A stretch of 18,108 bases of DNA from Clostridiales bacterium UBA6330 (GTDB lineage: Bacteria; Bacillota; Clostridia; Oscillospirales; CAG-272). Shown here in pieces: positions 7,741-13,671 of this stretch. The notes beneath the pieces are model-generated. The model was not told the DNA's origin. It made no database searches and saw nothing but the letters and a program-made list of their open reading frames with translations. Both the position numbers and the translations under genes were made by a program. Location: the NCBI GenBank assembly GCA_002438075.1, contig DJSQ01000041.1:1-18108 (forward strand), read 5' to 3'. Position 1 is the stretch's first letter. Every line of letters begins with the position of its first letter.

Positions 7741-8320
7741 TTATTCCGCTTTGGTATAGATTTCAAGGAACTTGGCTTTCGCCTTGTTCAGGCTGTCGGT
7801 TCTGCCCGCCATATCGCCCTCATAGTTTCCGTCCTTTGCAAGAATCAACTCAAACGGAATATTGGCAAGGCTCTCGAAATGTGCCGAGTACATAAACATG
7901 AAGTCGACATTGACCTTGGAGCGGATGAGATCAAGCATAGAACCCGCCCGCGCGTCGGTCTGATACTGGAGCTTCAACTGCTTTTCATAGTAAAGCGGCA
8001 AAACATCGCAATAGGAAAGGATTGTCATAGCCTCCAGAACCTTCGCCGCCTTTTCGTTGTTTGTTCCGGCTTTGAAGAGCGAGAAGTTGTTCACGCCCTG
8101 CATCGGGGTAATGTAGTCATCCTGCGTACTGTCCAGCATCGGCATCGGAAGCACACCGTAGTTCTTCATTTCCTTGCTGAACCGAGGTGCGTAGCTGATG
8201 GTGTTCGCTTCAAACAGCGCGCGCTCCTGTATGAACAGATTGTAATCCGTATCCCAGTCCACGCTGTAGCCGTTGTTATCATTTCCCTTGTACCAGCTGT
8301 ACTCATTATCCAATATGTAG
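7741..8320 (-). pseudogene. ABC sugar solute-binding protein, 3' fragment
   Basis: About 193 residues remain from the C-terminal lobe of an extracellular solute-binding protein of the family 1 sugar type. The recognisable core includes DWDTDYNLFIQERALF, then YGVLPMPMLDSTQDDYITPM, which is the family pattern 'ygilP.P..d..q..Y.t'. It ends in a helix bundle reading AAKVLEAMTILSYCDVLPLYYE. A full protein of this group is usually about 450-550 residues with a lipoprotein signal, so well over half is missing. The open frame continues to 8472, but beyond about 8320 it is merely the antisense of the AraC gene (the residues there are low-complexity and unlike the family). No permease genes are nearby. 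The fragment is probably non-functional, unless the junction is an assembly artefact. The downstream lipoprotein gene starts three bases after the stop. Confidence 0.75.
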
Positions 8321-9027
8321 ATTATCGAATCGAACGGAACGTCTACCACGTTGCGCCGTGGAATATTCTTGTCATCAAGCCGAACGAGGTTCACAACTGC
8401 ATTGTAACCGCGCCGACCTCCTATCACTATCTGTGCCTGTGGTTTCGCCCCGAGCCGGAATCGCTCTTTCACGAATTCCTGCGCAGAGGCTTCGGAAACA
8501 ACAATCTGTTAGTTCCAAGCGAAGAAATCCGCGTGCAACTGGAACGCATTCATCAGGAAATGCGTGTCTGCGCACTCACAGACAACGCTTTGCGAAAATA
8601 CGCATTGGCGCTCGAATTTCTTACCTATATTAAGGAATGCGAAACATCGGAAGAAGGGCTTGTGAAATTCCCCGCACAGTTGGAAAACGTGTTGACCGAT
8701 ATTGAGGAGAACTTCCGCTCCATTCAAAGTCTTTCCGACCTTGCCGAGCGGCATTTTCTCAGTCTCTCCACCCTCTCGCGGCTGTTTCGGGAATATCTGC
8801 GCATCGCGCCGTGGCAGTATATCGAAAACAAGCGGCTCGCCAACGCCTGCACACTATTACAGGAAGGAAAAAGCGTCACCGATACCTGCATGGAATCCGG
8901 CTTTCCCGATTATTGTAATTTCATCCGCCTGTTTCGCAAGCGATTCGGCGCTTCCCCGACGGTTTACAAGAAAACAGTTTCCCGCCGGATTGTTTGGCAA
9001 CAGGAGGTCAAGCCGAGCAAAGAGTGA
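8321..9027 (+). pseudogene. AraC-family regulator, N-terminally truncated
   Basis: About 234 residues remain of an AraC-type transcriptional regulator. The N-terminal sensory cupin is cut: the surviving part begins near YRIERNVYHVAPW and contains the typical strand LVIKPNEVHNC, which lies roughly 60-70 residues into a normal protein. The C-terminal DNA-binding domain is intact, with both helix-turn-helix units: SLSDLAERHFLSLSTLSRLF, then SVTDTCMESGFPDYCNFIRL and FRKRFGASPTVYKK. About 45-55 residues and the promoter are missing. Upstream the same frame is open but antisense to the solute-binding protein, so it gives no real N-terminus and no convincing start. Such a regulator divergent from a sugar transporter operon would normally control it. 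The end at TGA 9027 is secure; the start given is the estimated junction. Confidence 0.75.
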
Positions 9028-9290
9028 CAGCCTTCCCTACCCGCAAAATTATTATACCATACCCGTCGATAAAAAGGTAGAGCATTTCCTGTCAGAAAGT
9101 ATGTAAATCCTGTCATTCTCAAGCAGTATCAAGCAGTGCATAAAATCCAAATCGGCTGTATCATTTCACCTTATTCTTATGAATCAGGCAAATGAACCGT
9201 CCGTTTTTTCTGTTTTGCACATTATCCGAATTCTCGATTTAGGCAAAAGCTACAAATCAGGATGCGGAATTTACCAACTCATACCAAATG
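9028..9290. other. Intergenic stretch without a recognisable gene
   Basis: This AT-rich stretch separates the truncated AraC gene from the terminator. It contains a short direct repeat (CAAGCAGT twice, around 9121-9135). The open frame crossing it from 9179 reads through the terminator, has no ribosome binding site and shows no family pattern, so I do not call it. I see no RNA gene here. Confidence 0.5.
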
Positions 9291-9331
9291 AAAAGGCTCT
9301 CTTTCGCAGATTTGCAAAAGAGAGCCTTTTT
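9291..9331. terminator. Bidirectional rho-independent terminator
   Basis: AAAAGGCTCTCTTT (9291-9304) pairs with AAAGAGAGCCTTTT (9317-9330), with a 12-nt loop. T runs lie at both ends (five on the plus strand, four on the minus). It lies between the rightward AraC fragment and the leftward SDR operon and can stop transcripts from both. Confidence 0.85.
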
Positions 9332-9413
9332 GAATTGTCCGTCTGTTCAACCATTTTTTTCCAAGAATTGACTTCCGCTTGGATTGGAAGAATTTACATA
9401 GTTTTTTGCCTTT

Positions 9414-9761
9414 TCAACCCGTTTCCGCAATTTCCGCAGGAAGCGGAATCCGAACAATTCCGGATGTATGTGTCAGCAATTGCCGAATGGTAATTTCCCG
9501 CTTTTTCACCGGAACATCCGAAAAGAACCGTTCCAAGGTATCGTCAAACGATACCTTTTTCTGCCCAATCAATTGGAAAATCAGGGGTGCAGTCACCAAA
9601 ACCTTGCCCATATCGGCAACGTCGAAATAGGTATCCGCATTCACATTTTCCGAATGGAGAAAGCATTCGTCCCCCCTGAGTCCGACCGCTACACCATAGG
9701 AATCGAAAAAGCAGTCATTCTGCAATTTCTTCAGCAGTTGTTCCGTCCGCGTCAGCTTCAC
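9414..9761 (-). pseudogene. Beta-lactamase-family serine hydrolase, N-terminal fragment
   Basis: This 115-residue product matches the first third of class C beta-lactamase-like serine hydrolases (DD-peptidase/esterase superfamily), which are normally about 330-400 residues. The pattern is clear: FDVADMGKVLVTAPLIFQL, then KVSFDDTLERFF and ITIRQLLTHTSGI (91-102). Two defects are visible. The SxxK catalytic motif reads DMGK (50-53), so the nucleophile Ser is replaced by Asp50 while Lys53 remains. The frame also stops at TGA 9414, before the YxN and HxG motifs. The start overlaps the stop of the oxidoreductase gene (ATGA), so it is the last gene of the operon. The sequence beyond the stop (to the terminator) is too short to hold the remainder. 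It is probably a relic; a non-catalytic role cannot be excluded. Confidence 0.7.
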
Positions 9762-10759
9762 TTTGCTTCCTCCTCACCGAACACGCGCAGAACAACCTTT
9801 CCCGCACTCTTGTTTTCCGACAGCAATGCGTGTGCCGCCTCTGCCTCGGTAATCGGAAGAACGCGCCAGACAGCCGGTCGGATTTCTCCCTGCGACACCT
9901 TCTGCCATACGTCCTTTACCAACCGCCGCAGAATCTCCGCCTTGAAGCTCTCCGGCTTGGACCGCAGGGTGCTTCCGATAATCCGAACGTTCCGAACATA
10001 CAGCTTCCGCATATCCACGGTGGTCAGATCTCCCGCCAGAGTTGCAATCATAATCCATTTCGCCATATATCCGAGATGCGGCAGGCATTTTCCCATCACG
10101 TCCCCGCCCAAGCAGTCGATTGCAAGCCGAACCGGTCGACCCTCGGCATCCAGTCTGCGCAGAACCTCCACAATATCCTCGTTCCGCGTGTTGACAATCA
10201 GGTCCGCGCCCGTCTTTTCCACCGCAGAGCGCTTATCCTCGTCAATAATCGTTGTCACCACATAAGCACCGAACGCCTTCGCCATCGGGATGACGACGCT
10301 TGCAAGCCCGCTTGCGCCCGCGTGCATCAGGAACACGTCTCCCGCCTTCAGTCCGCCCTCGATAAACAGGTTCAGGTATGCCGTTGCAAAGGCTTCCGGC
10401 ATTGCCGCCGCTTCTTCCATCGAGCAGCCTTGCGGAATCGGCATCACCATATCATACCGAACCGCAACATACTCCGCATATCCACCACCGCCGAGCAGGG
10501 CGCAGACGCGGTCGCCAACCTTCACTGCCCCGTTCCGTTTGACGGCTTCTCCGACCTCCACAACCGTTCCCGAAACCTCCAGTCCCATCCAATCGGGGCA
10601 TCCGGGCGGGGGCGGATAGCACCCCTCTCTCTGCATCAGGTCGGCGCGGTTGACCGCCGCATACGCGACCTTTACCAACACCTGCTCCGCAGAGAGCGTT
10701 GGCATCGAAACCTCGTCCCACACGAGACTTTTATCTTCCCGAATCAATACCGCTTTCAT
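9758..10759 (-). CDS. MDR-superfamily NAD(P)H:quinone oxidoreductase-like enzyme
   Basis: This 333-residue cytoplasmic oxidoreductase belongs to the medium-chain dehydrogenase/reductase superfamily, quinone-oxidoreductase (QOR/PIG3) branch. The GroES-like N-terminal domain (about 1-125) contains the QOR signature AAVNRADLMQREG and GLEVSGTVVEVG. The Rossmann domain shows the cofactor loop HAGASGLASV (146-155). The Cys/His ligands of zinc alcohol dehydrogenases are absent, so it is a zinc-free reductase acting on a quinone, enone or similar conjugated carbonyl with NAD(P)H. It starts three bases after the upstream dehydratase-like gene, with AAAGGATG as ribosome binding site inside that gene's end. 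The operon partners (SDR and dehydroquinate-dehydratase-like) suggest reduction of an alpha,beta-unsaturated intermediate. The exact substrate is unknown. Confidence 0.9.
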   Translation of the reverse strand: MKAVLIREDKSLVWDEVSMPTLSAEQVLVKVAYAAVNRADLMQREGCYPPPPGCPDWMGLEVSGTVVEVGEAVKRNGAVKVGDRVCALLGGGGYAEYVAVRYDMVMPIPQGCSMEEAAAMPEAFATAYLNLFIEGGLKAGDVFLMHAGASGLASVVIPMAKAFGAYVVTTIIDEDKRSAVEKTGADLIVNTRNEDIVEVLRRLDAEGRPVRLAIDCLGGDVMGKCLPHLGYMAKWIMIATLAGDLTTVDMRKLYVRNVRIIGSTLRSKPESFKAEILRRLVKDVWQKVSQGEIRPAVWRVLPITEAEAAHALLSENKSAGKVVLRVFGEEEAK

Positions 10760-10762
10760 TTC

Positions 10763-11533
10763 TTACACATCCTTTCCCGTAAATACCGTATCCGCAAGCC
10801 GCCGCGCATCCTTCAGGAGCGGCTGTGCGGGCGTTGCCAATTCGTCATGCTCCGTCACGCACAGAAAGAGACTGTTCGAGAGCAACGGGGCAACCCTGCG
10901 GTGTCTGCCACAGTAGTCTCCGACGCACAGAAACAGGCTCGGATACTCCAGCCGCGCCAGCTCTGCACTCGCGCAAAAGTTTTCCGCAAGCTCGCTCGGT
11001 GTCCCCGCCGCCGTTACCACCTTGCAGATGTCCGCCCCTCTGCGGTGCTGCTCCGCAACCATCGCCATGACCCGTTCCGCCGTCTCAAAGCAAAACGTAT
11101 GGGACGAAATCAGCACCTCCGCGCCCTTTTGATGAAGCTGACCGATCAGTTTCATTTGCTGATCAATAGCTTCGGAATCATCGGTCAACTGCTTCGCATT
11201 CGGGCAGTACAGATCCCCCATGATGTCAATCAGGGTCGCGCCGCAGTCGGCTGCCAACAGCAATTCGGAAGCCAGATCGGAATCCGTCCGCCCCGCGTTT
11301 ATACCGGTGCGGTAATTCGTCACATAAATCGGATTTCCGTTCGCGGCGCGAAACAGCTCCGTTAATACCTGCGGCGTGTGGTATTCCCGTTCCAGTTGCT
11401 CCAACTGCACACCGAACGCATCCGCGCCGCCGTCCAGTCCGCGCCCGATCAGTTCCATCGCCCGTTTCGGGGTGCGTGCCTGCACCATAACCGTAACCGT
11501 CGGGCGGTCCGCAAGAAGAAATCGTGTTTTCAC
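10763..11533 (-). CDS. Type I 3-dehydroquinate dehydratase-like enzyme
   Basis: This 256-residue TIM-barrel enzyme matches type I 3-dehydroquinate dehydratase (AroD), which dehydrates its substrate through a Schiff base on lysine. The catalytic pair is in the expected place: His145 in LISSHTF and Lys171 in ADICKVVT. The C-terminal loop Arg (213, in GRHRRVAP) and Gln237 in TPAQPLL are also kept. By eye alignment the substrate-contact ElRlD segment reads GVQLE (41-45), and the RTxxEGG segment reads RTGINAG (75-81), so Glu, Arg and Glu contacts are lost. The gene starts with GTG inside the SDR stop (GTGA overlap), i.e. it is translationally coupled. No other shikimate-pathway gene is present, which favours a catabolic or novel-substrate role over aromatic amino acid synthesis. 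Confidence 0.85.
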   Translation of the reverse strand: MKTRFLLADRPTVTVMVQARTPKRAMELIGRGLDGGADAFGVQLEQLEREYHTPQVLTELFRAANGNPIYVTNYRTGINAGRTDSDLASELLLAADCGATLIDIMGDLYCPNAKQLTDDSEAIDQQMKLIGQLHQKGAEVLISSHTFCFETAERVMAMVAEQHRRGADICKVVTAAGTPSELAENFCASAELARLEYPSLFLCVGDYCGRHRRVAPLLSNSLFLCVTEHDELATPAQPLLKDARRLADTVFTGKDV

Positions 11534-12282
11534 TGTTTGTTCCGCAGGATATTGCGTCCTCCGTCCATCAAAATGTTGACGCCGTCCAGAAACGCGCCCT
11601 CATCCGATGCCACATACAGAATCAGATTCACGATTTCCGAGGGCTCTGCCGCACGTCCCAAAGCGGTTTTCATCGCCGCCATTCCGGGGCGCGTCAGAAC
11701 AGGTCCCGGGGAGACGCAACAGCAACGGATTCCGTATCTCGCACCGTACTGCGCCATGGATTTTGTAAAGCCGTTCATGATTCCGCTCTTTGAGGTGGAG
11801 TATGCGACATTCAATTCGCAGCCTTCCTCTCCCGTAATGGAGCCGATATTGACAATGACCCCGCTCTTCTGCTCCCGCATCTGCTTCAGAACCGCATGGG
11901 CAAAGTAGAACTGCCCCTTCAGGTTTACATCGATTCCCCAATCGTAAACCGAGATCGGGATATCGGGGAATTCACCCGACGCATGGCAGATTCTTGTTTC
12001 CGCGCCGCCCGCAAAGCAGACCAGAACATCAATCCGCCCATAGGCTTCCACCGCCCTGTCCCGCACGGCTTCCACCTGCTCATAGCAACGGACATCGCAG
12101 GCAACCGCAACGGCACGTCCCGCGTGGGTCTCGCAAATCGCATCCGCGCACCTCTGCACCGCTTGCGGATCAATATCCGCCATCACAACCGAGCCGCCCA
12201 GCTCCGTAAAGCTTTGACAGAACAGCAAGCCCATTCCGGAGGCGGCACCTGTCACAACCGCAACCTTTTCGGAAAAATTCAT
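11530..12282 (-). CDS. Short-chain dehydrogenase/reductase (SDR)
   Basis: This 250-residue classical SDR is an NAD(P)-dependent alcohol/ketone oxidoreductase. All landmarks are present: the glycine motif TGAASGMG (11-18), an acidic residue after beta-2 (MADID, Asp36) that favours NAD over NADP, the CFAGG segment (89-93) in place of NNAG, Asn120, and the catalytic Ser148, Tyr161 and Lys165 in YSTSK. The C-terminal AFLDGVNILMDGG is typical of the family. The ATG at 12282 is chosen over the in-frame ATG 60 bases upstream because AAAGGATGG lies just before it and the protein begins at the usual Rossmann strand. It is the first gene of an operon with the dehydratase-like and QOR-like enzymes, from a promoter divergent to an AraC gene. 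A plausible step is oxidation of a ring hydroxyl before dehydration. Confidence 0.93.
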   Translation of the reverse strand: MNFSEKVAVVTGAASGMGLLFCQSFTELGGSVVMADIDPQAVQRCADAICETHAGRAVAVACDVRCYEQVEAVRDRAVEAYGRIDVLVCFAGGAETRICHASGEFPDIPISVYDWGIDVNLKGQFYFAHAVLKQMREQKSGVIVNIGSITGEEGCELNVAYSTSKSGIMNGFTKSMAQYGARYGIRCCCVSPGPVLTRPGMAAMKTALGRAAEPSEIVNLILYVASDEGAFLDGVNILMDGGRNILRNKQ

Positions 12283-12313
12283 ATCATCCCATCCTTTCGG
12301 TATTATTGCCTCT

Positions 12314-12342
12314 ATTATAGCATCCCTTTGACGGAAGCGCAA
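12314..12342 (-). promoter_or_regulatory. Promoter of the SDR operon
   Basis: On the minus strand TTGCGC (12337-12342), a 17-bp spacer and a perfect TATAAT (12314-12319) form a sigma-A-type promoter about 30 bases upstream of the SDR start. The -35 is imperfect, which fits activation by the divergent AraC protein. Confidence 0.75.
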
Positions 12343-12345
12343 TAG

Positions 12346-12360
12346 CGAAACCGAAACCGA
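12346..12360. promoter_or_regulatory. Candidate regulator-binding direct repeat
   Basis: CGAAAC occurs twice in tandem (12346-12351, 12352-12357), followed by CGA, immediately upstream of the SDR-operon -35 and between the two divergent promoters. AraC-type activators often bind direct repeats abutting a -35. Assigning it to the adjacent AraC gene is inference. Confidence 0.4.
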
Positions 12361-12394
12361 TTTGCCCTTTCCGATACAGAATCAAATCTTTGTA

Positions 12395-12423
12395 TTGACT
12401 TTTTTGTTCAAACGGAGTATAAT
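12395..12423 (+). promoter_or_regulatory. Promoter of the divergent AraC gene
   Basis: TTGACT (12395-12400), a 17-bp spacer and a perfect TATAAT (12418-12423) make a near-consensus sigma-A-type promoter. The AraC start codon is 31 bases downstream of the -10, so expression is probably strong and constitutive, or autorepressed. Confidence 0.88.
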
Positions 12424-12454
12424 GAAAGCATCTCTGAAAAAGAAGGAGCAAGCC

Positions 12455-13210
12455 ATGTATCTCTTTTCCAACATGACCCTGACCGGATTGACCGAGGTCA
12501 TAACGGTTTATTCCAAAAAAGGAGAACGCTTTCGGATGTCGGACCGTCCGACATGGGGGCTGTCCCTTTGCATCGACGGAAAAATCACATACACGCACAG
12601 CAGAGAGAAAATCCTGTCCGATTCCTCCTGTGCAATCCTGATTCCGAAGAACGCAACCTATGAGCTGTACCGAAATACAGAAGGGCATTTCCCGCTGATC
12701 AATTTTCTTGCCGAAGGGCTCACGGTAACGGAATTTCAGCGGCTCTCCCTCCCCAATGCGGAAGCCTGCCTGCATACCTTTGAATCGCTGTATCAGGCAT
12801 TCGTATGCGAGAAAAACCACCTGCGCGCCATGCGGTATGCCTATAAGCTGTTTGATCAACTCCAATGCGATACCTCCTCCGCCTTCGACATTCTGAAGCC
12901 AGCGGAGACCTATCTGCGGGAGCACCTGTGCGACCCCAATCTGCGGAATCAACAGCTTGCACAGGAGGCAAACATCAGCGAGGTCTATTTCAGATGGCTT
13001 TTCACGCAAAAATACGGAGCGTCCCCCAAGCAATATATCCTTTCGGCGCGGATTGAGCAAGCCAAGCAACGACTGATCGGCTCCCGCGACAGCATCACCG
13101 CAATTTCAGCCGCCTGCGGCTTTTCGGACATCTACCACTTTTGCAGACTCTTTCATGAAGCCGTTGGGTATACACCGACAGAGTACAGAAAAAGCCGAAG
13201 CGGGATATAA
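12455..13210 (+). CDS. AraC-family transcriptional regulator
   Basis: This 251-residue regulator has an N-terminal ligand-binding part of cupin type (about 1-140; strands LCIDGKITYTH and SCAILIPKNATYEL) and a C-terminal AraC DNA-binding domain (about 150-248). The latter shows both helix-turn-helix units: LRNQQLAQEANISEVYFRWL, then SITAISAACGFSDIYHFCRL and VGYTPTEYRK. The ATG at 12455 is chosen over in-frame upstream codons because AAGGAGC lies before it, and the near-consensus promoter overlaps the upstream alternatives. It is divergent from the SDR/dehydratase/QOR operon and very probably controls it in response to its substrate. The sensor half resembles no ligand class that I can name. 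Confidence 0.9.
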   Translation: MYLFSNMTLTGLTEVITVYSKKGERFRMSDRPTWGLSLCIDGKITYTHSREKILSDSSCAILIPKNATYELYRNTEGHFPLINFLAEGLTVTEFQRLSLPNAEACLHTFESLYQAFVCEKNHLRAMRYAYKLFDQLQCDTSSAFDILKPAETYLREHLCDPNLRNQQLAQEANISEVYFRWLFTQKYGASPKQYILSARIEQAKQRLIGSRDSITAISAACGFSDIYHFCRLFHEAVGYTPTEYRKSRSGI

Positions 13211-13212
13211 TG

Positions 13213-13590
13213 TTACGGACTTCCGTTTGCTCTTTCTTCTTGTTTGTCAAGCATCCGGCGGAGCTGAAAAAGTAAATAACAAAATAACAAACCCCTGCCA
13301 TGCCAGTATCCCTCCCTTTTATCCTCGCTCCGGACCATCAGATGCACATGGGGATGGTGTTTTTCGTTATGGAATGCCGCATACCACCGGAGATTTCCCT
13401 GCGGGATGTGAAACTGCTCCGCAATCTCCGATCGTTCCGAGCGTAAGAAGTCCCGCCAGCGGGTGGCAGTGTCGAAGCCGAGACGTTCGGCATCCTCTCG
13501 CGAGAGAGAGATGATAACCGTCCAAAGGTTGCCTTGATACGAGTTTAATTCTCCTGAGAGTTGCGAAAGCAACAGATGAAGGCGCCTCCC
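13213..13590 (-). pseudogene. MobP-type conjugative relaxase fragment
   Basis: This is a fragment of a relaxase/mobilisation protein resembling the MobP3 type of Clostridia integrative elements. The recognisable stretch runs from about LLSQLSGELNSYQGN through WTVIISLSREDAERLGFD and the IPQGNLRWYAAFHNE region. It reaches the metal-binding histidine cluster KHHPHVHLMV that marks the relaxase active site. Full relaxases are several hundred residues; only about 100 conserved residues remain, with no N-terminal catalytic Tyr region and no C-terminus. The final 30 residues after YWHGRG look like a different, fused tail. The open frame continues to 13758, but beyond about 13590 it runs through the permease terminator and is antisense to the permease. 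It is a scar of a former integrative element and is not expected to function. Confidence 0.7.
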
Positions 13591-13633
13591 CGCGAGCGCG
13601 ACCGCCCAACACCTCCGCGCCGTCCCAAACGCA

Positions 13634-13671
13634 GACAAAAATCCGTACCCCGCGGGGTACGGATTTTTGTC
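13634..13671 (-). terminator. Perfect 38-bp palindromic terminator at the permease stop
   Basis: The 38 bases form a perfect palindrome with a 19-bp arm and no fixed loop (left arm begins GACAAAAATCCGTACCCCG; centre between 13652 and 13653). Read on the minus strand, the right arm ends in TTTTTGTC. The permease stop codon (13670-13672) overlaps its edge, so termination begins directly at the end of the coding sequence. Confidence 0.85.

Noticed and set aside
7642..8320. Plus-strand extension of the AraC frame toward the left
   Set aside because: The frame is open by chance; its product there is the antisense of the solute-binding protein and does not resemble a cupin.
9179..9493. Possible small protein of 104 residues downstream of the AraC fragment
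   Set aside because: It runs through the strong bidirectional terminator and into the antisense of the serine hydrolase, with no ribosome binding site.
9830..11365. 511-codon plus-strand open frame opposite the QOR and dehydratase genes
   Set aside because: It is antisense to two genes with clear catalytic motifs; its Arg/His/Gln-rich composition is typical of a shadow frame.
12284..13069. 261-codon minus-strand frame under the AraC gene
   Set aside because: The AraC reading has two intact helix-turn-helix units, a consensus promoter and a ribosome binding site; the opposite frame has none of these.
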